From Catonella sp963545085 (GTDB lineage Bacteria; Bacillota; Clostridia; Lachnospirales; Lachnospiraceae), in contig CAUUHV010000002.1 of NCBI GenBank assembly GCA_963545085.1, forward strand, positions 62,001-126,000: DNA of 64,000 nt, written 5' to 3'. Under the pieces are notes generated by a model. That model saw only the letters and a program-made list of their open reading frames with translations, was not told the DNA's origin and did not search any database. Positions within the stretch are counted from its first letter, which is position 1; every line of letters begins with the position of its first letter. Both the position numbers and the translations under genes were made by a program. Positions 53,899-63,204 of this stretch are shown here, piece by piece.

Positions 53899-55074
53899 AT
53901 GAAAAAGCTTTTGAGTGGACTTGCATTTATGACGGTAATGTTTATGTTGTTTTTCATGGGAGGAAGGGTGACAGCCGAAGCGGCGAACGTCATAAAGGAA
54001 ATAACTCCCGATACGGAGATGAATGATTCTTTGAGTGCCGGTGACCAGGTAAATATATACAAGGTGAAGGTGGATGAGAGGGGTTATCAGACTTTGGAAT
54101 TCAGACCGGATTTGACGAGGACTAAAAATACTGATACGGGTATAGAGCATTTCGGTTGGAACATAAAGATTTATGACAGAGAGAAGAAAACAAGCTTTGA
54201 AATAAAAGAGGTTAAAGGAAATTTTAACAGTGATAAGTTTATGTTTGCGGAAGAAACGGAAATGTTTATAGAGGTTTTTGCCAACAACTCTTATTTTTAT
54301 CCGGATAATGTGAACTATACGCTTAAATTAAATACAGTAGCGTCTGATGATTATGAGGTAGAAGACAATGACTCGATAAGCAAGGCAACAGAAATTTCCC
54401 TTGAAAAGCCGCTTACGGGTAATATGACAACCTGTGATGACGAAGATTATTTTATGTATAACTTTAATAAGGACGGGGTTATTTCAGTGAAATTTGAAAT
54501 CCCGGACTTTAATGCGAAGAAAGTAAAAGACGGTTGGAATATTTCCATTTACAATAAAGACAAGAAAATGATCAGCGAATATAAGAAAGTGACAAATGAC
54601 ATGGAGCTTTCGGAGCTTTCTTTTAAGAAAGGGGAAACTGTTTATATCAGGGTAAAAAGTTATTGGAACACTTCACAATTTTCTCCGGAGCTTGTAGATT
54701 ATAAGCTTACACTTTCCTATGGAAACGCATCTAAATGGGAAATAGAGTATAACGATACTTTCAATACGGCTAATAAGCTTAACGGAACTAAAACGGGCTT
54801 ATTTATGAACGGCGAGGATACGGATGTTTACTATTTCAGTGCCGCTAAAACTAAGAATTATAAGGTAAAGGTGGATACCGGCGACAATATGGAAAAAGAA
54901 TATTCGATAGAAATATTTGTAAAAAACAAGGATAAAACGGTAATATCGGAAAGCTTCACTACCAATAAAACTTTTACAATAAAAGCGAAAAAAGGAAATA
55001 AGGTATGGATAAAGATAAAAGCTAATTATTCTTTTAATCCTCCTGTAGGCAAATACAAGATAAGTGTTAAGTAA
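53899..55074 (+). CDS. Secreted protein with three tandem PPC-like beta domains
   Basis: 391 residues. The signal peptide ends near AEAAN. Three tandem units of about 115 residues follow. Units two and three begin with YEVEDNDSISKATEI and WEIEYNDTFNTANKL, and each has a DEDYFMYNF or DTDVYYFSA strand, as in bacterial pre-peptidase C-terminal domains. No protease domain is attached, so this is a stand-alone string of the module. It may bind polysaccharide or protein at the cell surface. It is followed 18 bases later by a nitroreductase gene. Confidence 0.75.
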   Translation: MKKLLSGLAFMTVMFMLFFMGGRVTAEAANVIKEITPDTEMNDSLSAGDQVNIYKVKVDERGYQTLEFRPDLTRTKNTDTGIEHFGWNIKIYDREKKTSFEIKEVKGNFNSDKFMFAEETEMFIEVFANNSYFYPDNVNYTLKLNTVASDDYEVEDNDSISKATEISLEKPLTGNMTTCDDEDYFMYNFNKDGVISVKFEIPDFNAKKVKDGWNISIYNKDKKMISEYKKVTNDMELSELSFKKGETVYIRVKSYWNTSQFSPELVDYKLTLSYGNASKWEIEYNDTFNTANKLNGTKTGLFMNGEDTDVYYFSAAKTKNYKVKVDTGDNMEKEYSIEIFVKNKDKTVISESFTTNKTFTIKAKKGNKVWIKIKANYSFNPPVGKYKISVK

Positions 55075-55092
55075 AAGAAAGGCGGTAAATTC

Positions 55093-55605
55093 ATGGATTT
55101 TTTGGAGCTTGCGAAAGAAAGGTATTCATGCAGGAAAATGAACGAAAAATCTGTTGAGAAGGAAAAGATAGAAAAAATTTTACAGGCGGGCATCTTGGCG
55201 CCTACCGCAACAAACGCGCAGCCTTATAAAATATGGGTAGTGGAGAGCGAAGACGCGAAAAAAAGGTTGGCGGAGGCAAACCGATATATTTTCGGAGCTG
55301 AAATATTTTTCATAGTCGGCGCTAAAAAGGATGCGGCATGGGTAAGAAAATTTGACAACCATAATTTTGCGGAAATAGACGCTTCAATAGTTGCAACACA
55401 CATGATGCTTGAGATAACCGACCTCGGACTTGCAACCACATGGGTGGGACATTTTGACGAGCCTAAACTAAAAGAAGTGATGCCGGAGCTTAAAGACTAT
55501 GAGCTTATAGCAATCTTTCCGGTAGGCTACCCTGCAGAGGATGCTTTGCCTAATGAAAGGCATAATATAAGAAGAAGTATTGAAGAAGCCGTTGATTTTG
55601 TATAA
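55093..55605 (+). CDS. Nitroreductase-family flavoprotein
   Basis: 170 residues. The FMN-binding start RYSCRKMNEKSVEKEKI and APTATNAQPYKIWVV are canonical, followed by LGLATTWVGHF and FPVGYPAED. The short length matches the small clostridial class that uses ferredoxin or NADH to reduce flavin-bound substrates. The substrate is unknown. Confidence 0.88.
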   Translation: MDFLELAKERYSCRKMNEKSVEKEKIEKILQAGILAPTATNAQPYKIWVVESEDAKKRLAEANRYIFGAEIFFIVGAKKDAAWVRKFDNHNFAEIDASIVATHMMLEITDLGLATTWVGHFDEPKLKEVMPELKDYELIAIFPVGYPAEDALPNERHNIRRSIEEAVDFV

Positions 55606-55621
55606 AAACAACACCATAAAT

Positions 55622-55680
55622 AAAGAAAAAACGAGAAAAAAAGAGTTAAACAAAGAAAAAACGAGAAAAAAAGAGTAAAC
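55622..55680. repeat. Two-copy 30-base direct repeat
   Basis: An A-rich unit of 30 bases (55622-55651, containing AAACGAGAAAAAAAGAG) is repeated at once as 29 bases (55652-55680). It lies between the nitroreductase stop and the groES promoter. Confidence 0.8.
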
Positions 55681-55705
55681 ATCGAATAAGAGTTAAAGGC
55701 TTGAC

Positions 55706-55734
55706 TTGCAATAAATGAGTGACGAAGGTATTAT
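55706..55734 (+). promoter_or_regulatory. Promoter of groESL
   Basis: TTGCAA at 55706-55711, 17-base spacer, TATTAT at 55729-55734, directly before the CIRCE element. An alternative -35, TTGACT, is at 55701. Confidence 0.65.
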
Positions 55735-55746
55735 ATGGAAAGTAAG

Positions 55747-55773
55747 TTAGCACTCAATAAAGATGAGTGCTAA
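55747..55773. promoter_or_regulatory. CIRCE operator of groESL
   Basis: Perfect TTAGCACTC-N9-GAGTGCTAA. HrcA binds this element and represses chaperonin genes until heat stress. It overlaps the expected transcription start region. Confidence 0.97.
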
Positions 55774-55853
55774 TAATAAAAAGATGTCACTTGTCGGAGG
55801 AGAGCGTTTGTCCTTAAACTTGAGAAGAATAGAAAATTAAAGGAGGATTTAAA

Positions 55854-56138
55854 ATGAAGTTAGTACCATTAGGTGATAGGGTAGTATTAAAGCAGATAGC
55901 AGCGGAAGAAACCACAAAATCAGGAATCATTCTTCCGGACCAGGCGCAGGAGAAACCGCAGCAGGCGGAAGTAATAGCTGTCGGACCCGGCGGAGTTATA
56001 GACGGTAAGGAAGTAACCATGCAGGTTAAAAAGGGACAGAATGTAATTTATTCAAAGTATTCGGGAACCAACGTAAAGCTTGATAATGAGGAATACATTA
56101 TAGTAAAACAGTCGGATATTCTTGCGGTAGTTGAATAA
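55854..56138 (+). CDS. groES: Co-chaperonin GroES
   Basis: 94 residues, full length. VPLGDRVVLKQI at the start, the mobile loop around ETTKSGIILPDQAQEKPQ and VGPGG in the roof region. It caps the GroEL cavity. AAAGGAGG precedes the start. First gene of the CIRCE-controlled operon. Confidence 0.98.
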   Translation: MKLVPLGDRVVLKQIAAEETTKSGIILPDQAQEKPQQAEVIAVGPGGVIDGKEVTMQVKKGQNVIYSKYSGTNVKLDNEEYIIVKQSDILAVVE

Positions 56139-56176
56139 TCGGAAAAAATAATAATAGAACAGGAGATGGAATAATA

Positions 56177-57805
56177 ATGGCAAAAGAAATTAAATTCGGG
56201 ACTGACGCCAGAAAGGCGCTTGAAGCAGGTGTGAATCAGCTTGCGGATACAGTAAGTGTAACTCTCGGACCTAAGGGAAGAAACGTGGTTCTTGACAAGA
56301 GCTACGGAGCTCCTCTTATAACAAATGACGGTGTTACCATAGCAAAGGAAATTGAGCTTCCTGACGCTTTCGAGAATATGGGCGCTCAGCTTCTTAAAGA
56401 AGCGGCAACAAAGACAAACGATGTGGCGGGTGACGGAACAACTACGGCTACCGTACTTGCTCAGGCTATGATAAATGAGGGAATGAAAAACCTTGCAGCG
56501 GGAGCCAATCCTATCATTTTAAGAAAGGGTATGAAGAAAGCTTCGGAGTGTGCGGTAAAAGCTATCTCAAAGATGAGTTCCCCTGTAAAGGGTAAGAATC
56601 ATGTTCAGAGAATAGCTGCTATTTCGGCAGGTGACGATGAGGTTGGAACTCTTGTAGCGGACGCTATGGAAAAGGTAAGCAAGGACGGTGTTATTACGGT
56701 TGAGGAAAGCAAGACCATGAAAACCGAACTTGACCTTGTAGAAGGTATGCAGTTTGACAGAGGATATGTTTCGGCTTATATGTGCACCGATATGGATAAG
56801 ATGGAGGCCGTGCTTGATAATCCTTATATCCTTATTACAGATAAGAAATTAAGCAATATTCAGGATGTGCTTCCTCTTCTTGAGCAGATAGTACAGCAGG
56901 GAGCAAGACTTCTTATAATAGCTGAAGATGTTGAGGGCGAGGCTCTTACAACACTTGTAATCAACAAGCTCCGCGGTACTTTCAACGTGGTTGCGGTTAA
57001 GGCTCCGGGTTATGGCGACAGAAGAAAAGAAATGCTTCAGGACATAGCCGTTCTTACAGGAGGACAGGTTATTTCAAGCGAGGTGGGTCTTGAGCTTAAA
57101 GACGCTACTTTAGAGCAGTTGGGACGCGCAAAGAGCGTAAAGGTTCAGAAAGAGAATACGATAATTGTTGACGGAGAGGGCGATTCGGACGGAATTAAGT
57201 CGAGAGTTGCTCAGATTCGTGCTCAGATTGAGGAAACAACCTCCGATTTCGATAGAGAGAAGCTTCAGGAAAGACTTGCGAAGCTTGCGGGCGGAGTTGC
57301 GGTTATCCGTGTAGGTGCGGCTACCGAGGCTGAAATGAAAGAAAACAAGCTCCGTATGGAGGATGCTCTTGCAGCTACAAAGGCTGCTATTGAAGAAGGT
57401 ATCATAGCAGGAGGCGGCTCAGCTTATATCCATGCTACAAAGGATGTTGAGAAGCTGGCGGATACTCTTGAGGGAGATGAGCGCACGGGAGCAAAGGTTG
57501 TGCTTAAGGCTCTCGAGTCACCTCTTTATAAGATTGTAGCAAATGCGGGTCTTGAAGGAGCCGTTATCATAAATAAAGTAAGAGAAGGAAAGGCGGGCTT
57601 CGGTTTCGACGCTCTTAAAGAGGAGTATGTTGACCTTGTGAAGGCGGGAATTCTTGATCCTGTAAAGGTTACAAGGAGTGCTCTCCAGAATGCTACTTCC
57701 GTGGCTTCAACCCTTCTTACAACCGAAAGTGTTGTAGCAGACATCAAAGAAGCTGCCCCTGCAGCACCTGCAGGCATGGGCGCACCGGGAATGGGAATGA
57801 TGTAA
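56177..57805 (+). CDS. groEL: Chaperonin GroEL
   Basis: 542 residues. TLGPKGRNVVLDKS and the nucleotide-site DVAGDGTTTATVLAQ are intact, and the chain ends in GMGAPGMGMM, the flexible GGM-like tail. It folds proteins in the cytosol together with GroES. The stop codon at 57803-57805 touches the first repeat element downstream. Confidence 0.98.
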   Translation: MAKEIKFGTDARKALEAGVNQLADTVSVTLGPKGRNVVLDKSYGAPLITNDGVTIAKEIELPDAFENMGAQLLKEAATKTNDVAGDGTTTATVLAQAMINEGMKNLAAGANPIILRKGMKKASECAVKAISKMSSPVKGKNHVQRIAAISAGDDEVGTLVADAMEKVSKDGVITVEESKTMKTELDLVEGMQFDRGYVSAYMCTDMDKMEAVLDNPYILITDKKLSNIQDVLPLLEQIVQQGARLLIIAEDVEGEALTTLVINKLRGTFNVVAVKAPGYGDRRKEMLQDIAVLTGGQVISSEVGLELKDATLEQLGRAKSVKVQKENTIIVDGEGDSDGIKSRVAQIRAQIEETTSDFDREKLQERLAKLAGGVAVIRVGAATEAEMKENKLRMEDALAATKAAIEEGIIAGGGSAYIHATKDVEKLADTLEGDERTGAKVVLKALESPLYKIVANAGLEGAVIINKVREGKAGFGFDALKEEYVDLVKAGILDPVKVTRSALQNATSVASTLLTTESVVADIKEAAPAAPAGMGAPGMGMM

Positions 57806-57818
57806 TGATACAAGCATG

Positions 57819-57871
57819 ACAAAGAAGCACCTCTGTAGAAAGCTTGCTTTCGTATAGAGGTGCTTCTTTGT
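57819..57871 (+). terminator. Terminator-like stem after groEL
   Basis: A perfect 16-bp stem (ACAAAGAAGCACCTCT with AGAGGTGCTTCTTTGT) encloses the smaller hairpin GAAAGCTTGCTTTC. The uridine run lies inside the right arm, not after it. Confidence 0.7.
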
Positions 57872-57905
57872 CGTGCGCCAACAATATGCTTACAGTTCAG
57901 GCGAG

Positions 57906-57973
57906 CAGTTATATAGGAGCAATATTATGAGCGAAAGCTTGCTTTCGCTCATAATATTGCTCCTATATAACTG
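57906..57973. repeat. 33-bp perfect inverted repeat with a 2-base loop
   Basis: The arm 57906-57938 (CAGTTATATAGGAGCAATAT... to GCGAAAGC) is fully complementary to 57941-57973, with TT between. This length without mismatch is far beyond an ordinary terminator. The right arm is also the start of the duplicated core. Confidence 0.92.
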
Positions 57974-58151
57974 TTTGGTTAACGTCATCATGAGTAATTT
58001 GTCAAACTTTCTTATAAACCTTTGTTTGTGATATTTGACAAATTACGAATGAGCCGCCTGAACTGTGTTACTTTTCGACAGAAAAACGAGCGAAGTGCGA
58101 GTATTGTTTAAGGCTTGCGGAAGTGCGCAGCACATAGCGAGCCGGTATCAT
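57935..58151. repeat. Hairpin-rich element, copy 1 (core)
   Basis: This 217-base core repeats at an offset of exactly 236 bases in copy 2, mostly by point differences and no indel that I could find. It holds the stem GTAATTTGTCAAA/TTTGACAAATTAC (57994-58006 with 58034-58046) and a second hairpin CTTGC/GCGAG (58114-58118 with 58137-58141). The whole element runs from ATGATACAA at 57805 to GGTATCAT at 58151, so its ends are inverted repeats. No gene inside. Confidence 0.85.
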
Positions 58152-58170
58152 TAAATGATACAAGAAATGC

Positions 58171-58387
58171 AAGCTTGCTTTCGCAAGGAATATTACTCCT
58201 ATATAGCTATTTGGCTAACGCCATCATGAGTAATTTGTCAAACTTTCTTATAAACCTTTGCTTGTGATATTTGACAAATTACGAATGAGCCGCCTGAACT
58301 GTGTTACTTTTCGACAGAAAAACAAGCGAAGTGCGAGTATTGCCTACAGCTTGCGGGAGTGCGTAGCACGTAGCAAGCCGGTATCAT
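58171..58387. repeat. Hairpin-rich element, copy 2 (core)
   Basis: Second copy, inside an element bounded by ATGATACAAG at 58155 and GTATCAT at 58381-58387, followed by another ATGATACAA at 58391. It lacks the left arm of the 33-bp palindrome and the groEL terminator found in copy 1. In the last hairpin GCGAG became GCAAG (58373-58377), turning a G-U pair with CTTGC into A-U, which keeps the structure. Confidence 0.85.
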
Positions 58388-58449
58388 TAAATGATACAAA
58401 TGTAACATCAGAGCAGGTAGTCGTTTTTACCGGATAAGATTCTATTAAG

Positions 58450-59538
58450 TCAACACCCGAGTACACTTAGAATAGTTTGAGCATATATACGAATCGAAAA
58501 ATCATTTGGGTGATTGATACAATTTCCGGTCAATTCCAGATACTCTTTTTTATGCGCTATTAAATCACAGAATATAGAATGAACGGGAGCAATACATATA
58601 CCTTCATAGTCCTCTGCTAATCTGTAAAGAGACTCCTGCTGTTCGGAAAGCCGGTTATTTTGGAATCCTCCAATTTCCGGATTTGGAATCATCGGTGAAA
58701 CCAATAAAAATTCACAATCAGGATGTGATTTGCGTATTGTACGGATTATAGAAAGAACAGCCGAATGGAAAACGGCTGCGGATTCATTCATGCTGTTCAT
58801 TCCGAATGCCAATATCACAAGATTTGGATTACACGGATTTACAAGCGAAGCGGCATTTTGAGAGCCCCACTGTACCGTGGAACCGCCGGCGGCACGGTTC
58901 TTTTTAATAATATGACTCTGAGGATATCGTTGTTGCAGGCTGTTACTGACGAGTTCCGCCCAAGTGGGCTGATACGGTGCATGCCGGATAGAAACGCGGT
59001 AGTCTTTTAGAGTTACCATATCGATTGCCGTTTCATTACAGCCGCTGGCTTCCCAGCCTGCGGTAATGCTGTCCCCATAAAAAATTAAATTAAAGTCTCC
59101 GCCGTTCTGCAGCTTTCGTATGCTTTTTGGTAAAAATGAAGACCTGTCGGCGGGATAAAACCCGTTCCAAAAGGAATTATGTGTGTAAGTAACAAGTACT
59201 TGCCAACGATAAATATCGGAGATTACTTCAATGTACTGTTGACCGTCAGGCAGGCGTACCCAAGCGGTTTCAGGAACGCCGGTAAAAGTTTTGCAGTAGA
59301 CGTCGCGAGAAAGAAACGGAATTTGAGAATTCTCCGTGAGAATAAGTTTTTGACCTTCAAGTTTATAATCTTTTCCTTCACGATAGAAGATTGTGTCGTC
59401 AAAAGAAGTAACGGATAGAATTTGTATTGGTTGATACAATAAATTACCGCCGATAGAATGTCCTTTTGCATCTTCAGAAAAACAAACAGGTTCTTTGTAG
59501 ATTAAATTTCCTTCCCATATACGTGATAATATTTCCAT
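58450..59538 (-). CDS. SGNH/GDSL-type esterase with N-terminal beta-sandwich domain
   Basis: 362 residues, no signal peptide. The N-terminal 150 residues form a beta-rich domain as in carbohydrate esterases. The SGNH hydrolase has block I FYGDSITAGW (catalytic serine near residue 155), block II AAGGSTVQWG, block III GMNSM and block V CINHPNDF (aspartate and histidine). It probably removes acetyl groups from imported oligosaccharides. It is divergent from the histidine kinase gene of a sugar-uptake system, in keeping with that role. Confidence 0.82.
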   Translation of the reverse strand: MEILSRIWEGNLIYKEPVCFSEDAKGHSIGGNLLYQPIQILSVTSFDDTIFYREGKDYKLEGQKLILTENSQIPFLSRDVYCKTFTGVPETAWVRLPDGQQYIEVISDIYRWQVLVTYTHNSFWNGFYPADRSSFLPKSIRKLQNGGDFNLIFYGDSITAGWEASGCNETAIDMVTLKDYRVSIRHAPYQPTWAELVSNSLQQRYPQSHIIKKNRAAGGSTVQWGSQNAASLVNPCNPNLVILAFGMNSMNESAAVFHSAVLSIIRTIRKSHPDCEFLLVSPMIPNPEIGGFQNNRLSEQQESLYRLAEDYEGICIAPVHSIFCDLIAHKKEYLELTGNCINHPNDFSIRIYAQTILSVLGC

Positions 59539-59626
59539 AATGTACCTCCCTATATATTCTATTTTATATGAAGTTTCTATTTGAAAAATTGTATTATTTT
59601 ATCAACTTTTTAAAAATTAACATATT

Positions 59627-59655
59627 TTGACCTCTCCTTTTTCTTGTATTATGAT
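59627..59655 (+). promoter_or_regulatory. Promoter of the two-component system
   Basis: TTGACC at 59627-59632, exact 17-base spacer, TATGAT at 59650-59655, 35 bases before the kinase start. Confidence 0.65.
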
Positions 59656-59690
59656 AATAATATAAGCTTTTTTGGTTAAAGGAGTAAGAG

Positions 59691-61466
59691 ATGAAGATAC
59701 TGCATAGTTTTACATTGCGTGTTTTGATTATTATGGTAGCGTTATTGTTACTGTTTTGCGCGGTCAGTACTGCGGCATGGTATCAGAGTTTCACGGGGGA
59801 AGCGGTGGAAACGGCTGAGGAACATATAAATACGGTAATAGAAACTTTAAATAAATTATTTGATGAAAAGATGCGGGAGATTGATTATACGACAGCATTT
59901 ATGTCTAATAAAGTTCGTACAGCGCAAAATAACAGTATTATTCAATTTTTAATTGCTTCAGAGCCGGAAACACAAGTAGCGTCTCTGCGAAAAGCGCAGA
60001 ATTATTTATTCAGTCGTTGTAATTTCAAGTCATATCTGAACGGCATGTCTATTTACGGGTTTGATGGAAGAACATGTACATACGGAATAACTACACCGTA
60101 TGATGAGGTAATTGATAAAAAATGGTTTGAGGATATAAAAAATAAAAAGAAAGAGGTAATATACCTTACACCGAGAGCGTATACTGAAAAACAGCCATCA
60201 CCTAAAGATAGTTATGTATTTTCTATTATACGTCCGGTATTTTACAGGAAACAAGTCGTAGGGGTAATTAAGGCGGACATTAAAAGCAGCTTATTGAAAA
60301 CTATTTTTGATATCAGAGAAATGAAAGGGTATTATTTGTATGTATTTGATCGTAATACAAAAGAAAGCGTATATTATACGGAAGAAATGGAGTTTTTCGG
60401 ATCTTATAAATTTGACAGGTCGGTTCCGGTCGGCTATGGAGCATTTACGGAAGAACTGGGAGGAGTGACATACCTTATAGCATATACAACCTCGGAAGTA
60501 ACGCCATGGCAAATTATCGGCATTGTTAAGCGGAATACGGTGCTTGCGGGATTTTTACAGGTGAGAAATCAAATGATTTTTCTTGTAATAATATTTTCAA
60601 TTTTATTTGCGTTGATTGCATTTGTGTTGTCACAGTATCTTACAAAAGATTTAAGAAATCTGACCGATGCCGTAAAAGGAATCGGTGATGATTCATTAAA
60701 AATATCCGTACCGATTCGACGACAAGATGAAGTAGGTATTTTATATCGACAAATTCAAATTATGTTGGACAAAATTCGTAATCTTATAACAAATATACGA
60801 AGCGCGGAAGAAGAAAAAAGAATTTCAGAAATAGAGATGTTATCTATGCAGATAAATCCTCACTTTTTATATAATACTCTACATACAATAAAAGTATTGT
60901 CAATTATGCAGGGAGTGGAAAATATTCAGACAGTGTCGGATGCGTTATCGAGAATGATTCATTTGAGCCTGGATGCAAGAAAATTTATAAGTATAGCAGA
61001 GGAGGAGACATATTTACAGGATTATTTGGATATTCAGCAATATCGCTATGCAGGAAAGCTGACTTACAGCATTTCCATTGAAGATACAGTAAAAGAGTGT
61101 ATTTTACCGAAGCTGCTTATACAACCGATTGTAGAGAACGCGTTACAGCATGGGATTTCTAAAGAGCAATCAGTAGGTATTGTTCAGATAAGGGTGTATG
61201 AGGAACAGGGTAATGTTCATATACTGGTGCGCAACAGCGGTCCGGAATTTCCGTCGGAACTTTTGTGCGGTCAACATTATTGCGGCGGGAAATCAAAACA
61301 TATCGGTCTTCAAAATATAACAAGACGTTTAAAGCTTTTATATGGGGAAGAAGCTAAGATGCGAATTATATCGGGAGAAAATTTGTTAACTTCTGTAGAG
61401 ATTATTTTTCCAAAAAAGTTTGATACTGAGGAGAGGTGTGTTTATGAGAATTATGATTGTCGATGA
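59691..61466 (+). CDS. Sensor histidine kinase, YesM type
   Basis: 591 residues. A first membrane helix (about 8-30), extracellular dCache-like domain (about 35-280, with GMSIYGFDGRTCTYG and RPVFYRKQVVGVIKADI), second helix (about 295-315) and HAMP. The His_kinase domain has phosphoacceptor H391 in INPHFLYNTLH. HATPase shows QPIVENALQHGI (N box) and HIGLQNITRRL. It senses an extracellular sugar or a binding-protein complex and phosphorylates the AraC-type regulator encoded next, with which it overlaps by 23 bases. Confidence 0.92.
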   Translation: MKILHSFTLRVLIIMVALLLLFCAVSTAAWYQSFTGEAVETAEEHINTVIETLNKLFDEKMREIDYTTAFMSNKVRTAQNNSIIQFLIASEPETQVASLRKAQNYLFSRCNFKSYLNGMSIYGFDGRTCTYGITTPYDEVIDKKWFEDIKNKKKEVIYLTPRAYTEKQPSPKDSYVFSIIRPVFYRKQVVGVIKADIKSSLLKTIFDIREMKGYYLYVFDRNTKESVYYTEEMEFFGSYKFDRSVPVGYGAFTEELGGVTYLIAYTTSEVTPWQIIGIVKRNTVLAGFLQVRNQMIFLVIIFSILFALIAFVLSQYLTKDLRNLTDAVKGIGDDSLKISVPIRRQDEVGILYRQIQIMLDKIRNLITNIRSAEEEKRISEIEMLSMQINPHFLYNTLHTIKVLSIMQGVENIQTVSDALSRMIHLSLDARKFISIAEEETYLQDYLDIQQYRYAGKLTYSISIEDTVKECILPKLLIQPIVENALQHGISKEQSVGIVQIRVYEEQGNVHILVRNSGPEFPSELLCGQHYCGGKSKHIGLQNITRRLKLLYGEEAKMRIISGENLLTSVEIIFPKKFDTEERCVYENYDCR

Positions 61467-63042
61467 TGACTTTCTTGTAAGGGCGAATTTAAAGCGGTTA
61501 ATCGAAACATCGGAGTTATGCAGAAATGCCGGATATACCGTATTGACGGAAGTAAGAGATGGTGAGGAGGCATTACAGCAAATGGAAATATTACATCCCG
61601 ATATAATTATTTCCGATATTAAGATGCCTCATGTGGACGGATTGGAGCTGCAGGAAACGATAATGAAAGCGTATCCTGAAATTTCAATGATAATGCTTAG
61701 CGGTTATGATGATTTGGATTATGTGAGACAGGCATTAAAAAATGGAGCCGTTGACTATATTTTAAAGCATGAGCTTAATGAAAAAGTGCTGCTTCAGACT
61801 TTGGAAAGAGCTAAAGAACATGTACGGGAATTTCAAAAAGAAAAAAACCCCATTACTGCGGACAATCGTTTGGCGCTTAAACGTAATTTCATGAGAAATC
61901 TTTTTTTGGGGAGTTATCATAGTGAAGAAGAGATATTGTTCCGCTCGAATGTATTGGGACGAAAAATTGCAATGAGGAATGTGTCCGCGGTATTGGTTAT
62001 AGTTCGGATACATGAGAAAAATGTAATATCCGCACATTTATTGGAATATGCCATATTGAATATTATAGATGAGATATTGCAAGATTATCAAATGGGAATT
62101 TGTAGCCATATTTCAGATGAAAAATATATTTTTATGATTGATTATGAGAAGGTATACAGTTTTCGAAATCGTGGAGAGCTTTTTCGCGAGCTGCGGATGA
62201 GAATGGGAAGCTGCTTAAAAACTTATATGAATTTATCGGCTGATTTTTATGAAGGAGAAATTGTAGGAACAATAGTTGATATTTCCAAATCCTATCTTTC
62301 AGCGGAAAAGATATATGAAAATCGGTTCTTTCCGGAAACTGCCGGATATATGAGAGATACTGTTCCGTTGGATATATTATCGGTTTTTGACGCGGCGAGA
62401 GAAGGGCGTATGGTATCGGCAATCCGCCAAAATGATGTTAAGGAAACGGAGATGATACTCGCTGATATTTTTGCGCAGCTTCGCTCATTGCAGCCTACGG
62501 TAGATGTATTACAGAATTTTTTTCTGGATTTATTAAGCATATTAAAAAGAGCGTGGATTAAGAGAGATATCGACTTGAATAGATTTTTTCAGCCTTCAAA
62601 TCCGCAACACATCTTCCGAGATTTTAAAAATCTGTATGATGCGGAGAAATGGTTTTATTCGCTTATGCTAAAAACTTTCGAATTTGCGGGAGATTATTCT
62701 CAAAGTCCCGGTTCCCCATACGTGGAGCAGGCTATAGGTATCATTCACAGGAAATACGCTCAGGAAATTTCACAGAGCTCGGTTGCGGAGGATATAGGTC
62801 TCAGTGCGTCTTATTTAAGCAGATTGTTTCGTGAGGATTTGAATATCGGTTTTTCTGATTTTTTATGTTCTTACAGAATTGAAAAAGCAAAGGAATTGTT
62901 AAAGGAGGGTAGGCGAAATAATAAAGAGATTGCAAGCATGACAGGTTTTCAGGATGATGCCTATTTTGCCAGAATGTTTAAGCGGTATACAGGAATGACG
63001 CCTAAAGAATATAGAAAAATAAAAAGTGCAATTATTTCATAA
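61444..63042 (+). CDS. Response regulator with AraC-type DNA-binding domain, YesN type
   Basis: 532 residues. The receiver domain (1-120) has the acidic pair in IVDDDF and the phosphorylated D58 in SDIKMPHVDG, then K in ILKHE. A middle region of about 290 residues is less conserved. The C-terminal AraC domain has two helix-turn-helix units: SSVAEDIGLSASYLSRLFRE and NKEIASMTGFQDDAYFARMFKRYTG...YR. ATG 61444 follows GAGGAGAGG. The solute-binding gene downstream is its likely target. Confidence 0.92.
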   Translation: MRIMIVDDDFLVRANLKRLIETSELCRNAGYTVLTEVRDGEEALQQMEILHPDIIISDIKMPHVDGLELQETIMKAYPEISMIMLSGYDDLDYVRQALKNGAVDYILKHELNEKVLLQTLERAKEHVREFQKEKNPITADNRLALKRNFMRNLFLGSYHSEEEILFRSNVLGRKIAMRNVSAVLVIVRIHEKNVISAHLLEYAILNIIDEILQDYQMGICSHISDEKYIFMIDYEKVYSFRNRGELFRELRMRMGSCLKTYMNLSADFYEGEIVGTIVDISKSYLSAEKIYENRFFPETAGYMRDTVPLDILSVFDAAREGRMVSAIRQNDVKETEMILADIFAQLRSLQPTVDVLQNFFLDLLSILKRAWIKRDIDLNRFFQPSNPQHIFRDFKNLYDAEKWFYSLMLKTFEFAGDYSQSPGSPYVEQAIGIIHRKYAQEISQSSVAEDIGLSASYLSRLFREDLNIGFSDFLCSYRIEKAKELLKEGRRNNKEIASMTGFQDDAYFARMFKRYTGMTPKEYRKIKSAIIS

Positions 63043-63204
63043 AAAAATCCAATTTTTAGTAGTGCCATATCCACTATAATCAGATTATGAGGAAGCGGTG
63101 AAATATACCGACAGGCAGCCGGGTATTTCGCTCTTCTAATATTGCTATATGGCGGGTGAGACTCGCCTGCAGGAATAAAAATATTTTATATAAGGAGGAT
63201 TATG

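Noticed and set aside
57805..58399. CRISPR array
   Set aside because: Only two long units with no short regular repeat-spacer pattern; unit ends are inverted repeats.
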